Origin: Paramyrothecium sp. XJ0827
Lineage: Eukaryota; Ascomycota; Sordariomycetes; Hypocreales; Stachybotryaceae
Length of the DNA: 64,000 bases
NCBI GenBank assembly: GCA_020881915.1
Contig: JAJFPB010000009.1
Location: 2,046,001 to 2,110,000, forward strand
Reading direction: 5' to 3'
Under the pieces are notes generated by a model. That model did not search any database. It was not told the origin of the DNA and saw only the letters and a list, made by a program, of their open reading frames with translations. A program made the position numbers and the translations under genes. Positions 1 through 12,449 of the stretch are shown piece by piece (positions within the stretch are counted from its first letter, which is position 1; every line of letters starts with the position of its first letter).

Positions 1-1094
1 GACGGTCAAACTACCTCTGCCATTCCCAAGGCTGCTGGTGAAGAAGGGGCCTAGCAGCTGTCAGAAGCGGTGAAACGTGTCATGAAACTTGCGCTACGTA
101 CCGCGTACGCCAGAGTTGCCTGCTGCAGCGGAGACGAAGGTGCCCTGGGAGGTGATTTTGGAGATGACGGCTGCGACCATGTTCTCGGCAAAGCCTAAGT
201 TGGAGCCCAGAGAAGCGGTGATGATGTCTGCACCATCCTCGAAGGCTTTGATGAGAGCCTGAGCTATGACATCTTCAGTGGTCCCATCGCCACAGCCAAA
301 TACCTTGTATGCGCGCAGACGTGCGTTGGGTGCCACGCCAGGCAGATTCTCGTTGCTGCTAGCGATGATGCCAGCAACGTGAGTGCCATGTCCCATGCAG
401 TCCTTCGGGTCATCGTCCGGGTAAAGGACACTTGGCTCCTCAACGCTGTATGCGTCACCAACAAAGTCCCATCCGGATTCAACTTTGTTGCCGGGGCCGA
501 ACTTTCCACCGAGCGAAGGATGGGTATAGTCAATGCCGCTATCTATCACGGCAACGATGATATCGCTGCCATCGAAGCCGTGCTTGTGGGCATCATTGAC
601 TCGCGTCAGAACATGAGGATCCCATTTATGGATCTCGGGGCCTTTGCCGGTTTCGTCTGGCTGCGGAGCAAAAACTACGCTCACAGGCCACACCTTTTTG
701 ACTTCATCCAAGGCCTCGATCTCCTCGATTGACTTTGTTGTCCCATTGAGGACATCAAACGAGGCGCCGTGGAATAGTTCAGAGGTGAAGTTCAGAGCTG
801 GTACGGCGGTGATGTTGGTCTCTTTCACAGCTTCGTAAAAGCCTTCAGTGTCCTAGAGTACGCCCAGTCAGATGCGGCACGTTTTAGAGGATGTGAGGGG
901 CAGCTTACTGCTTTGCCATCTCGCTTACGGAACTTGGCCGAGCCGTGTTCTGAGAATTCCACCACGTATCGAGTACTGGAACCAGGAAACGTTACATTAT
1001 TCTTGTCAAGGCCTGTATCTTCAAGCTGAGCAACAGCTCTGCCAGCGACGGTCAGGGCTGTCCAAAGGGACAGTTTGGACTTGAACCAAACCAT
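1..1094 (-). CDS. secreted subtilisin-like serine protease (peptidase S8), 5' part
   Basis: Secreted endopeptidase of the subtilase family; the 3' end lies beyond the left edge. Spliced model: exon 1 1094-909, intron 908-853 (56 nt), exon 2 852-102, intron 101-51 (51 nt), exon 3 50-1 and onward; phases agree at both junctions. The ATG at 1094 opens a signal peptide (MVWFKSKLSLWTALTVAGRAVAQ region). A prodomain-like stretch follows. The catalytic Asp is in VIDSGIDYTHPS (about residue 166) and the catalytic His in GHGTHVAG (about residue 217); AAGNSG holds the oxyanion-hole Asn. The catalytic Ser (GTSxA) must lie outside the window. The layout resembles fungal minor extracellular protease (Vpr)-like subtilases more than proteinase K, but without the C-terminal half the subgroup is uncertain. 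A TATAAAA-like element lies about 70 bp upstream. Confidence 0.9.
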
Positions 1095-1161
1095 GTCGTG
1101 GGAATGATGACTGTGGTGACTTCGGTTGCTGCATGCTCACTCTAGTGACCGGATAGCGGGT

Positions 1162-1168
1162 TTTTATA
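1162..1168 (-). promoter_or_regulatory. TATA-like element of the protease gene
   Basis: On the minus strand this reads TATAAAA, about 70 bp upstream of the protease ATG at 1094, a normal position for a fungal core promoter element. Assigned from position and sequence only. Confidence 0.45.
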
Positions 1169-2654
1169 CAGACCTGCACTTCCCGTCAACATATCGTCCG
1201 AGCAGGGGCTGTGCCCGAACTCGGAACGGCTTTGCAATCTACAAGCAGCTTAGTTGAGGTTATAAGACCATGGCGCCATATCGCTAACTGTATCCCTGTC
1301 CCTTGTTTAGAAACCAACTCATGAAGGGCTTAGGGAGGGGTCAGTTACATTGAACCACTGATTATGAGATGATCAGATAAGATTATATCTGGCTTAGTAG
1401 GCTAGCGGGCATGGTTCCTCGCATTAGGTTCGCTCCAAGTCTTTCGTATTGACTGTGGGCCCTGGCGCTTGGCCCACTAGGCGCTTGGCAGGAACTTGAC
1501 CGTGATGGAAGGTGGTAATGCAATGCGGTCGTGTGAGGTGTTATTTGCTCGGGTCAAATGCAACCGTGCGGGTCAAGGCCTCACTGGCGAACGGCGTTAA
1601 GCACTACACTGCAGCCATGATGCTGGGTGTTGAATCCTTTTCGCTTAGGTGTCGTTCCCGCCCAGACTGAAGTTTTGCGGATTGAGTTATTGCAGCACAA
1701 GTGGACCATAAGAAGAGCGTCAAGGTCCTTTGTGTCATCCTTGCTTGATCTCTAAAACTTCATACGACAGTTGAGCCTCGCTGGCTCGCCACTTTGTTAA
1801 GTGGTGGGACTCCATTTCGAGGCATCAGCTTCATTCTCTCTTCTTCCTTCTACCTAGATATCTAGGTCCTCTACGTTCAAATTCGCCGTCAGCTAATCGT
1901 GAAGGCGTCAAATCCGAAAATCATCCATAGCAAGCCCTCCTATACCCGCGGGCCTGAGGAGGGCCTTGAAGACCACTGCAAGAAATGGACTGATTCGTGG
2001 GAGTAATTGCAGCATGTTGCAGTCTCTATTCCCCGAAAGCTCTTGTTTGCCCAGGCTCTTCCAGTTATTGAAATTCTGGTTCATCCGATGCGGTGATTCA
2101 CATGCAACTCAGTGACCTCGGGTTTGGACGCAATTCTACTACGTCTGACGGCAGTGAGCAATCAAATTTGACAGTGCCATCACCAAGATTAAGCCCACAA
2201 ACTAGTTTGCATAGCCTCATTAGTCAAAGTTTCGTTGCTAACGAAAACAGTAGAGCCCCCTAAACCGAGGAATTTGAGAAACAGTGCTGGGATAAGATCT
2301 TAGGTTCTCTCCGAGGAACTCTCCTGGTCTCGGATTGGATGCACCTTAAACCCGGAAGCGCTTTGCTTGGCCGTCCTAAGATGCGCATTCCAAAAAGAGG
2401 CAGAGGCTTTGCTACTAAAGTTTGATACTCCGCGGAATCTTTCAAATTTGATAAGAATGCAATACTGCATTTTTGCATATGAATAGCTTCGTGGCTTATG
2501 ATGTCATGCTTGTCCTCATTGTCTCTTTCTAGAGCCAACGAGTATGTGGTATGCTGGTCATATGTCGAGTAGGACAAAGTTTGACGCACGGGGAAAGCTT
2601 TTGCTTTGTTCCAGATCCTTTGACTTCACTCATATTCAATTCCGCATTATCATC
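1169..2654. other. intergenic region, no supported gene
   Basis: Only short, overlapping open frames with no recognisable domain. The longest (2260-2589, minus, 109 codons) has no family resemblance that I can see. It presumably contains the upstream promoter of the protease and the 3' flank of the membrane protein gene. Confidence 0.6.
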
Positions 2655-3869
2655 TCACCCAACCAACTCTGCCGCTGGGCAGCCTCTGGTTATTACCGTT
2701 GGTGGTTTGGGTGATCCATTACCTTCAAAACTAAATCTTCTATACACATGAAGCTCGTGTAGCTCATCCGATGGGTTGGGGGTCGCTCCGCTCCACTGGG
2801 TGTGCTCTGGTACTGAGGCTGTTGGTCCGGTGCTATAATGCATTTCGTAACTCTCGTTGCCCCAGCCGCCGTTGTCATTGTCTTGCTGTCTTATATAGCC
2901 GCCACTAGGGTACTTTTCTCCTCCCTTGCTGCTGCTGGGCTCGGAAGTGATTGGCTTCCGACCTCTCCTCCTCCGCCAGAACACAAACACTATCAATGCG
3001 ATGGTGATTATGATGGCCACTGCTACTCCCGCGCCGATACCCGCCGCGAGGCCAGTGCTGAGACCCCCACCATTGTTATCTTCTGCTCCAGGCTCTGACG
3101 TAGGTTGTGATTGTGTTGCTTGCGGCTCGCTGGTGGTAGCACGCGGCTGTGTCGATTTCGGCTGTTCTGCGCGGGAGCTAGTGTCTCTAGCTTCTGTCGA
3201 TGTCTCCAGATCGCTGGACTGAAAATTGAGTTGGAAAAGCGGTGCCCACATCGTAAATACGCCTTCGACGGTGGATACTTCCGAGTTCTCCGTATTCGTG
3301 ATGGTAAGGATTTCGGGCGTCAGCGGTGCGAACGTAGGACCGTCCATTCCCGTGCCCGAGCACCATGCCGTCGGGAGCTTCATCCCTGTGCTTGCAACAG
3401 CCCTGCAACCGTTGCCGTTACGGTTCACGCATGCGAAGCCTCTGTGACACAATCAATCAGTTCGTTGTTCCAGGACATGAACACAGCTCGGGACAGACTC
3501 TGGACAGCATCCTACCGCAGTCTCCCCAGGCCGCAAATTGAATTGGATGTCCCATTCGGGTCGCTGGTTGTAGATAGCCGTGCAGGCGGATGTGTACCCC
3601 GTCGGACAGGCCAGGCCTGGGGAGTAGAAGCCCCAGCCCATCAAAGGGTTGCGCGGCGCATCGTTGACTTTGGTGTTTCTGGGCGGCCAGCATTCATAGT
3701 TGTCTTCAAGCGGGCTGTCGTTGAAATTCGGAGTGGTCACGCATTTTTGGCCCTGGTATAGATCAGAGCATGTTGAACACACGTTGAAGTTGACTGTGCA
3801 ACTCTCTGGTATCGACCAGGCCGTTGTCAGAGGCCCAATAAGGATTCCATCTTGACCTGTGGCAGCCAT
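2655..3869 (-). CDS. single-pass membrane protein with Cys-rich ectodomain and Ser/Thr stalk
   Basis: Two exons: 3869-3499 and 3441-2655, separated by a 57-nt intron (3498-3442, GTCTGT...CACAG, branch-like ACTGAT); together 385 residues. The join restores a continuous Cys-rich segment reading AVGCCPEGFACV. The ATG at 3869 (MAATGQDGILIG) was chosen over an upstream in-frame ATG because the protein then begins with the usual short N-terminus of this fungal family (PLTT...SCT). Order: ectodomain with about 16 cysteines (residues 1-165), Ser/Thr/Pro-rich stalk (about 205-245), one transmembrane helix (about 255-279) followed by a run of Arg as stop-transfer signal, then a Gly/Ser-rich cytosolic tail. 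No signal peptide is visible. The architecture recalls fungal wall-stress-sensor-like or MID2-like membrane proteins, but there is no clear WSC domain; function unknown. Confidence 0.75.
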
Positions 3870-6080
3870 TCTATCAACGTTTGGGGGGCGGTCACGGAGA
3901 TGGCAGAGCAACAATCGGCAATCTCTAGTCGAAACTGTATTTAATTCCTGACGAGTGGGTTCCCTAATCTTATTTACCAGGTCTTTGCAAGGATGGTCAG
4001 TCCCACAGAGCTGTTTGTGGGCGGCCGCTCAGCCTGCTAGCCCAGGTGCTTGGTGTTGGAAGGCTTGCCTATTGGCCATCACCAAAGGATTCGATCGTGT
4101 GGAGCCCATGATCAATAAGGCTCGGACTCAGCCAGAATAGGTAATTATGCCCAAAACCTTTGCAGCGTCAACACATGATCACAGCATAGGAAGCAGCTCG
4201 CCGGGCAATCCTCAATGATACTAGAATGTTTTGATAGAATAAATAACAAATAATCGTCTCTTCAACAGGGACTGCCCTACAAATGTGGACGAGGGATAGT
4301 TAGGCTACCATATTATTGAGAAGATCCCTGCGGTTTGCCGCACTAGTGCCGTGGTAAGGATTGCCTCAGTAAGCCCTAACAAATGGTACTTTCGTAAGGC
4401 TGAGATATTCGTTTTGATACGTTCGCTAAAATAACGAAATGCGTGTAATGGCGCATGTATAAGAGTAGCCAATCCTATGGATACCACCACCAATTTCCAC
4501 GTAAGCGGTGTCTGGGATGGAGGCATACTCACATCCTCTGCAAGTCAATCCTGTTTCCTCGTATGACAAATTTGACTTGTTCACAAGGTGCGGTGATGTA
4601 TCTACTTTATCCTTCTTCATACTTCCATCTAAATGCCATTACTACTTCTCAACGAACAGTGTGGGGGCGAGAGATAGATTTATTCCAGTTCCATTGTTGA
4701 GCCTAATTCCGCTTAGCAGTGCTTGCATCTAGTTCCCTCGCGTAGCGGCCAAAATGACTACTCAAGGCTCCCATGGCCTCCTCGAATAATCAAGAATTGG
4801 GTAAATAAAACCATCATCCATCGCCTGATCGTAGGCCATAGACAGCTGTCCTTGAGTGGAACCAGACATTGCTAAGAACCGGCTTCTGGATGTATGTATC
4901 GATATGAAGATAGATACTAACTTTTAGTGTTCCCATCTTTGTTGCCTCTGTTATAGTGCATTCAATAATTTGTTGTTAGAAAAGGGTTCTCTATCAAAGG
5001 AAATCCAGCTCGGCCATTCAAATTCAGGGCATTTATTGTTAGGAGTAAATCTGCGATAGCACAACAAACTTCTTACCAAGCTACCGAGCGGCTTATTTGT
5101 GATACGGTCCAAATCTTCTTGTGCGCGGTGTAGGTGGTAGAAAGCAGGATGGTATAGGATCAGGGGATGCCTTGGTATCGGTGTTTGTATCGAAATCGGG
5201 CCAAGCGGCAGTTTTATGGCCATGATTCTGAAATTGAATGGTAGAGACTCAAAGAAAAGATTTTGAGCCTATCTTGAACATGCGGTCCAACAAGGGCAAT
5301 CACGGCTTGGGGATGAGGAGAAGATTGCAGGAGAGGGGCAAGTTCACTGAAAGGTGCATACGGTAGCTGTGATGGAACTCATCCATGCATGGCGAATTAC
5401 CAGGCCACTGGACGTAGTCGGAAGACAAATTCTTAGTATCCGATCACGGAGCTTTTGCCCTTGCCGTCGTTGTAAGATGACTTATTGAAGACATCAGTGC
5501 GTGTGAACAGGCTCGGTCATCTGAGTCTTCCAATTTTCACCAGACACTTTCACTAACAGGAGCGCATTGCAAACACCCTGTTCCTGCGTTGTACTCTTCT
5601 GCCGACTTTGAAGCGCAAGACTTTGCGTCAGGTTGTTGAGTGTATTAGACCACGATCCATTCAAAAGAGCATTGAATGAATCCCAAGAGTTTCGTGGGCG
5701 CAGCCTTGCCATATGGCGGAAATATTCTTCGTGCATATGCATAGATTGCACACATCACATCGCCAGGAATGTATGGATCATAGAAGGGCGAAGAGACCTA
5801 TAGATTTCAAGAGCAAGTCTAATAACTCCTCAGTAAGGAGAGTGCTTCAAAATCGCCTGATTTGGTCGAACCAACTGCTTCGTTCTGATCCACGCGATGG
5901 AAGAGAGTTGGGCCTGGGCCTGGACGGATGCTTGGGCGCTGGCGAGGTGGTGAGGTGGGCTAAAACTGGCTGAGTTCTGGGAGATTTGAAAGCATCACGG
6001 TCAAAGCGAGCAAGAACATGGATGATAACAATCGTGGTGTCATGGATTGTGACAGGAGCGGCCAGTTCACAAACCCATAT

Positions 6081-6113
6081 AGCAATGGCAATGGCAATGG
6101 CAATGTCAATGGC
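6081..6113. repeat. hexanucleotide tandem repeat (GCAATG)n
   Basis: About five imperfect copies of GCAATG, one with a G-to-T change (GTCAATG). It generates the alternating Ile-Ala run in a minus-strand open frame here, which is why that frame is not called as a gene. Confidence 0.8.
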
Positions 6114-7288
6114 GTACTGTATCTTTAGGTAGGTATTGAGGTAGCAGAGGCGAGCAAAACCCCCGATTTTGAGGACTTCAAAATCGAAGTCTTGTAAATC
6201 ACTGCTAATAACCAACCTTTTAAAAGCTTTAAAATAACTATCAAATTTCGTAAATAGTAGAACATTTTAGTATTTCTTTTCCATTTAGAACCTTGAAATT
6301 TTCAGGTAGAATCGGCCGCTTTATAGTACCCCCATGAGAAGTTATCTGATTAACACTGCATGCAGCTGTTGGACTTGTTAGGTTGTATCTTCTGTCTCTA
6401 CATCTTCTCTTATGATTCCTCTTTCATCTTGGTTCGGCATGAACCCAACCAGATCCCAAGTGTTCAGTCTGGGTGGGTAGAGTCTTTGCGGACGTGAGAC
6501 GTATCGTGGGGTTATCACGGCAAGACGCCTGGATGCAGAACTAATATACCGGCTTAGGCATCTCACTGTTGAGGTCGAAAGGAAATTTATGAATCTGTCT
6601 CTCCTGGCTGCACAATCGGTGAAAGCTGCGGAGGTGGTTTTGGGCTCTCGCAAGTCAAACGTGCCCACCTGCAAACAGACGAATCAGCCGGACGAGGATC
6701 CCCTCCAAGTCTACAGGGAGCGGACAATAGTTTCAAGCCTCCATGCCACCTCCTGGCCTCTGGCTAAACTCTGGCTACAGCGGCGAAACGGCCATGCCCT
6801 CTCTATCCATTGGCGGCATAGGGTGGACCCCCAGCTCACCAAGAATAAAAGCAAGACCAAAGACCTCCTCGCGATTATTGCATGTCTGCATGAAACGACG
6901 AGATTTCTCGTCAGACAAGAGCCTGCCCCACTTGATCGGTCTACACGGGGCGGGCACGTTGAGAATATCACCCTCCGTGGGAAGCGTGTCCTAGGTCATT
7001 TGTGACGCGGCAGCAACGGTCCCTCTGAAGAGTGGCGGTGCATGTTGCACTCGACAAAAACAATGAAGGGCTCTTTCGGCCTTGAAGATTCATTGGAGCC
7101 GCTCACACCGGACATCTCGCATAAACGATCCAAGCGGGTTTTGTGCCGACAATTCTGAAGGGGCGGCGTTCCGCTGCCACAAACCAAGTCCGTCGAAAGT
7201 ACTTTGCAGCGACATAGAAAAGAAGGAAATGACGGAAGTTAGGCATGCGGGAGACTGCAATTTTATACTCGTAGCTACTGTGGAGCTT

Positions 7289-7332
7289 CCAGTGCTGGCT
7301 CGACCAGTGCCGGCTCGACCAGTGCCGAGTGG
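7289..7332. repeat. 15-bp minisatellite, about three copies
   Basis: The unit CCAGTGCYGGCTCGA occurs twice in full (7289-7303, 7304-7318), followed by a third partial, degenerate copy. A short inverted repeat (AGGGTC...GACCCT) lies immediately downstream at about 7336-7352. No gene association visible. Confidence 0.75.
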
Positions 7333-9721
7333 CAGGGTCTTGGGGACCCTACCCTGTAACAATAAGCGACGGCAATTAGGAGTGAATGAGCATCATGAAC
7401 ATTGGCAGGTAGATGAAGGTTGAAAGATGTGAGGATTGATCATTCTCTGCATATATCCCATGGCTTGAGAGTGTCAGTAATGGGCCATGACTGTGTCTCA
7501 TGTAATCCTGGGCAGCCTCCCTCGCCTTTGTTGCGCTACATCATACTTCTTGAAAAACTGGCAGCGGAGGTATGTGTGCAAATGACACCAGCCGGAGCCG
7601 TGACTTAGTGCCTCTTCTCTTTGGGATCTGGCTAATCCGAATGGCGATAACCTCGAATGACTAGACGGGTTTATGACAAAGGGAACTAATGAAAATACTG
7701 GCGTTTCGATTCTCCTGCGCCTGATAGACACTGACGTTCAAAGCATGGTCACCACCAAGAATGTGAAGTTGCGCACAACGTTGGATGGGTAACATGACCA
7801 GGCTGAAGCCGGCTGGAGCAGGCTTGTCCAATCGCGCCCAGTTATTCTCTTACCAATGGAGCCATCAACTACGCACAGTTGACTATGGATTCCAGCACTT
7901 GTACCGTGATCACCATACCAAGAACGTACGTTGCCCGTTATTATTGAAGCCGAGCAGTGCTGGAGCTTTCCATTCTCTTAGTACGACGCTAGCGTACGTC
8001 GTGATAGGTCTAGTTCCGGGCATTCTCAGGTCGCAGCTCGTTGATGGGACGACCGGAAAGTCGGGCTGTACAGGGAGGAGTTTGAAGGCAGCTTGAAAGA
8101 TTTTCAACCCAATGATTGTAGGTAATTCGAACAAGGACTGAGGAATATGGCCGAGCCCACGGGCTCTGCACTGAGACATCCATGCGAGTGCTAATTAGCG
8201 GAAGCGGAAATATGGAAATGTCGGCTTGGCGGAAAGGCTGGAGCCACTCTAGTGGACCTCACCGCGGCATACCTCAGGCACACGCAAAAAGTTTTCGCGC
8301 TAGCAGAGTTCTGAATGCAGTATATAAGGCCGCCTTGTCTCCCTCCATTTCCGTTTCTTTTTCTTTTCTCTTCACGTCGACAATACTTCAGTATGCCTCC
8401 CCCTACCTTTGGAGCAACCCTCCACTCTCCTGCCAAACGATCTTGCTAACAACCGCCCGCAGGAGAATCATTTCTATAGTATTCGACCTTCTCTTGGTTC
8501 CCTAAAAGAGCCACAGATCCCACCCTGGTTGATGAGTGCATATCCTCGACGCCCTAGAGTGAATACCTTTGGTCCTCTCGAACTGTCCGCAAGGATGGCG
8601 GCCGTTGCCTCGTGCGACTGGCTGTATAGAGAGTTTGTTTTATCTCTTGATGATCTCGACCCTACTCACGGTCTGCCCTCGGGCGCGAGAGTGGGGCGGG
8701 CGTTGATGGACGTCTGACAGGCGTTTTCCTTTTTCATTGCGGTCTGAGGCTTGCCTTGGGCGTGAAGAAGAAGCTGCATGCTTTCCCTCCCCGGGTTAAT
8801 TGGACCTTCTGGCAGAGGAGGGCATGGCTATTGATCCCATGGAGACTGGGCTTAAGCATGCTTTACGCTTGCAGCGCTTTGATTTGTGCACGTTCTATCT
8901 TTCGAGTAGTCGAGTACATTGGGGGAACAGAAGGATATTTATTGTCCAACGAGTGGCCACTATACGTGTTTGATGCTGTGCTTATGTGGGTAGTCCGGTC
9001 ATCTTTGTATTCTGGTTCCCCGACAAGGTCGTGGTCACCATAGGCGAGATGGTCGACGACAGACATGAGCTTGTAATGATGCAGCCACCGTTGAATGATA
9101 GCTAGTTGGGCTCTAATACCATTAAGTATCCTTGATCTAGCATAAGTCCAGGATCGATTCCCTGTGATGCTGGTCGCGGGTGCCTCGAAATGGCGCCGCC
9201 TTGTCAATCCGCAATCTTCATCGGGTAATCCTGAGGTAGGTATCGGTGGCCAGAGTGTAGTCATGTCGTGTTTATGGCAAGGTTCATATGGGACCGTGGC
9301 CCAGTGCATGCCGTACTTAAATATGGGCAGAGTGTTCATAGATCCTGGATCCTCAGGTGGCGATCTAAAGGTGTGCGCCCGAGCCATCCAGACACTCAAG
9401 CTGAACCCTTGATAGCACCGTCAATTTCGCTTGTATCAGCCCTCAGCCATCCATCCATCCCTCAAGCCATCGCCAGTTTTGCACAAGAATTAAATCATTC
9501 AAAACACCAGGAACTCTGAGCTAATCACGATGCGTCCAGTGTTGATGATTGAAACATAAGGTGTGATGCGTAGTATAAAGGCGCAACTATCACCAAAATA
9601 TTTAGGTTTGACCAGCAAAAAGTTCACGTAGTAACGTGTAGGCAAATACAAATAGCCCTCAATTAGACCATACTAAGCCTAACTCAGCCTTAAAAAAAAA
9701 CTCAACATCAAGTATCATTTT

Positions 9722-11236
9722 CTAAGCAAACAATAGCTGGGCTAAGCACTCCCTTGCCTCATCCGCATCCCAGTCAACAAGGATCCGCTCCTTGGACTGC
9801 TCTATCTTCCTCTCTACAAATGGCTCCATAGCTTCTCTCTCCTCCTCACTCAGCAGATGAATTCGGGTCTTCCACAGCTCATTCTCGGGCACGTCGTCTC
9901 TATAGCCGAAGAATCGCTTATCCAAGTGTTTCCAGAAGATAGTGTCAAATGCCCAGCTTTTTCTCGCTGCATAGTTCAGCCAGAACCGACCGGTCTCCCA
10001 GCTCTCTCGCATGTACGTGGACAACTTGAATGGCATGGAATTGACCTGTGTGGTTTGCTCGGCCTTCTCCATAGCAGATAACCAAGTCTTCAAACGCATG
10101 TCATAAACACGTTCCCAATCATCGATGCCTTCCGACCAATTTTCAGGCACCTCAAGGAGGAGCCACCAAGGTGGATCGAGGGTAAACTGTGTCGGTCCAG
10201 CATACGTAAACTCCCAATCGATGATAGCCACAATATCGTCAGATGCATCCAGGAGGATATTCCCAGGTCGTAGGTCATCACCCCACAGCCGGAAGGAGCT
10301 TGATTGAGGAGGGGCCGGGGAGTTTGTCCAAGGCTGGGTTTTGGATTGGGAGGACCAATCGTCCTCCTCGAAGCCAAAGGTTGATAGCCGACCTCGTTTG
10401 GCCAGCCTGTAGAAGAGTTGACGGGCTACGTACTTATTGCGACAGTCGTCTTCTGAGGTAACGAGGTCGTTGTGTTGAAAAATAAGTTGAGCAACATGCA
10501 TCTCCGCCATGGCAGAATACCACTCATCCGCGGTCCCATAGGTTTTATCTTCCTGGGGAAGGACTGAACGAGGGATATTGGCAAGTCGGATCATATTGTT
10601 CATATTCTGTGACAAGGGTCGCCCAGCCACGAAATATGCTTGTTGGTCGACTTCAGACTGAGCCAAAGACCCAATACGAGTAAAACTGGGCCCTGATAGC
10701 TGCAGCAGACAGGACGCTACTTTCATCCACAGTTCCTCGAGTGTAGACCCTGGGAGCTCGGGATTGAGCACATGAGTCTCATCTGGGTCGTCGTTAGGGG
10801 TCTTCAACCTATGTGACAAGGTCCCATGATTCTCAACATATTGAAGGATAGAGTAGGGTCCAAGGTCAGGATCCGGAGTTGATAGCCCATAATGGAAAAG
10901 CTTAGGGATTGGCAGGCCTGTGTTTTGGGACAGGAAGGCAGCCGTCGCTGCCTCCCGAATTGTCTTTTCCTCCGGAAATTCGGCCAGATCAGGACAAGGT
11001 CGTCGAATCACAATATCGGGGGTGTCCTCCTCAAAGCTGAGCCGGTAGAGAATGTTGTACCCGCCGAAAATAATTGGGAATTCCAACGTTGCATGTTTTT
11101 CCAGCTTTTGCCTAACGAAGGCTTCCACAGCTAGGCAAGTGGCGATTCGTCGAAGCTTTTTTCGCGACAGCTCTACAGCCTCATCGTTTCTGTCCCATGC
11201 TAGGTCATCAAAATCCGCCCGAGCATCTTCATCCAT
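9722..11236 (-). CDS. aminoglycoside phosphotransferase (APH)-fold kinase-like protein
   Basis: Uninterrupted 504-codon frame from an ATG at 11236. An N-terminal lobe with an ATP-binding-like segment (FGGYNILYRLSFEE, about residues 58-71, then IVIRRP) leads to the APH catalytic loop LWGDDLRPGNILLD (about residue 320) and the metal-binding AIIDWEFTYAGP, equivalent to the DFG motif. This large fungal APH family normally has a xxDDLRPxNIL loop, so the Asp and Asn needed for phosphotransfer are present. It probably phosphorylates a small-molecule hydroxyl; substrates are unknown for nearly all fungal members and aminoglycoside resistance should not be inferred. The C-terminal third is acidic and helical. 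No signal peptide. It stands alone, with long non-coding flanks. Confidence 0.85.
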   Translation of the reverse strand: MDEDARADFDDLAWDRNDEAVELSRKKLRRIATCLAVEAFVRQKLEKHATLEFPIIFGGYNILYRLSFEEDTPDIVIRRPCPDLAEFPEEKTIREAATAAFLSQNTGLPIPKLFHYGLSTPDPDLGPYSILQYVENHGTLSHRLKTPNDDPDETHVLNPELPGSTLEELWMKVASCLLQLSGPSFTRIGSLAQSEVDQQAYFVAGRPLSQNMNNMIRLANIPRSVLPQEDKTYGTADEWYSAMAEMHVAQLIFQHNDLVTSEDDCRNKYVARQLFYRLAKRGRLSTFGFEEDDWSSQSKTQPWTNSPAPPQSSSFRLWGDDLRPGNILLDASDDIVAIIDWEFTYAGPTQFTLDPPWWLLLEVPENWSEGIDDWERVYDMRLKTWLSAMEKAEQTTQVNSMPFKLSTYMRESWETGRFWLNYAARKSWAFDTIFWKHLDKRFFGYRDDVPENELWKTRIHLLSEEEREAMEPFVERKIEQSKERILVDWDADEARECLAQLLFA

Positions 11237-12221
11237 TCTGGTGGTATCGACTCGGGTGTTTCGTTGGTGGCTGGGTTAATAAGGTGCTAATACGCAGAGA
11301 AAAATGGATAGCCTGGCAGGAGGATCAATTGTTGAGAAAAGAGTGGCAAACATAACGAAGTTGAAAAGACGCGTTCTTGGGCCACATTGAGCGAATCTCC
11401 GCACTTCACAAGCGACATGGCCTCGTTAGGCGCTGCCCCAGTTCTCGTAATGCTTGTGGATACTCGATTGAGAGGCAAACTAAGCGGGGACTCGTCTGCC
11501 AAGCGTCAGAGCGCTTCGTGGAACGGCCCTGGCCGAGACCAGGTAAGCCCAGATTTGCATTTCGCGCGCGCTAGACGCGCACCTCCTAGCGTCCTGATTG
11601 GGCGTCGGGAAAATTTATGTGTTGGTGACGACGGCCGACTTCTTGCGCCACGTTGCATTAACCGTCGCGCTTCGGTCGAACCAATGAACGTCTTTACCTG
11701 TCACCGGAAATGTGATGATGTGTGATAAGGGCATTTAGAAGGGACAAAAAAAGCCAAACCCCATGGAACCGGATGACCTGTTTTTTGGGCAACTCTTTCA
11801 AGCTTGCGATTTGATTGGACTTGTGCAAAATGTTGTTGGTTCTTCCAACTCAACCTACAGCCCTTGAACTTTCACACCAGAAACATGGCACTGTTGTCTC
11901 GTCGCAGCCGATGACCTGGTGAAATTCAAAAAGTATAAGAGAGTAGAGAGTATCCGTAGACTTGACTGTATTTATTAGACACAAGAGCATCCCAATTTTA
12001 CCACCCAGTACAGCAATTTTGACTCTCTAAAGCCCATTCGCTATTCCCCGTCATAACCAATCGACTACTCTACTTCAGGCAGGGAATCAGTTCGAGACAG
12101 TCACCTGCACGTCTGCCTCACTGTAATTGAGGAATCCTGTTTGTATTGATCAAGGTATGTTACAAGGAGCACACAGTCTACGATTGGATATTGATTAGAT
12201 CAGGAACATTCGGACATCAAG
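11237..12221. other. intergenic, no supported gene
   Basis: Contains the upstream region of the APH-like gene and small overlapping frames without domains. A GCGCGC-rich stretch sits at about 11560-11590. Nothing else recognisable. Confidence 0.5.
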
Positions 12222-12449
12222 ATGGCGAAGACCGAGAAAGAAAGGAACAGCAACAACAGCCTCGAAAGGGAACTTAGAGACGAGGATTTGACGATTGCAG
12301 CAGGTTATGCTAGCGTGGAAAAACGCAAAAGGAACAAAGAGAAGAAGGAAAAGAAGGCAACGGAAGACAAGGCCTGGACAATGGGACAAATGACACTTCA
12401 GGCTGGGCAAGCAAGTGTGGAAAGACGGAAGAATAAGAGGAAGCAATGA
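12222..12449 (+). CDS. possible small basic Lys/Glu-rich protein with an internal duplication
   Basis: A 75-codon frame from ATG to stop. The product is highly charged and carries two copies of a motif: AAGYASVEKRKRNK (about residues 26-39) and LQAGQASVERRKNKR (about residues 59-73), separated by a Lys/Glu run and a hydrophilic linker. The KRKR and RRKNKRK clusters could serve as nuclear localisation signals. The repeated motif argues for a real peptide rather than chance, but there is no known domain and low complexity can keep frames open. No intron needed. Function unknown. Confidence 0.35.
   Translation: MAKTEKERNSNNSLERELRDEDLTIAAGYASVEKRKRNKEKKEKKATEDKAWTMGQMTLQAGQASVERRKNKRKQ

Larger units (their letters stand above)
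3870..9721. other. 5.9-kb gene-poor stretch
   Basis: No gene that I can support. Open frames are short, overlap on both strands and have no recognisable domain; the longest are 5847-6215 (minus, low complexity over a hexamer repeat) and 8863-9387 (minus, 174 codons from the first ATG, no similarity noted). Two small tandem repeats are listed separately. The part at about 4200-6350 looks more AT-rich than its flanks. I saw no transposase or reverse transcriptase motif. Confidence 0.5.

Noticed and set aside
3111..3761. 216-codon plus-strand frame
   Set aside because: Antisense to the membrane protein gene, Arg/Cys-rich with no domain; a shadow of the real minus-strand exons.
4951..5223. 90-codon minus-strand frame
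   Set aside because: Considered as a fragment of an oxidase or P450, but no diagnostic motif could be found.
5847..6215. 122-codon minus-strand frame with an Ile-Ala run
   Set aside because: The run is produced by the GCAATG tandem repeat; the rest shows no domain.
8863..9387. 174-codon minus-strand frame
   Set aside because: No recognisable family or compositional bias of a gene; overlapping frames on the other strand are equally open.
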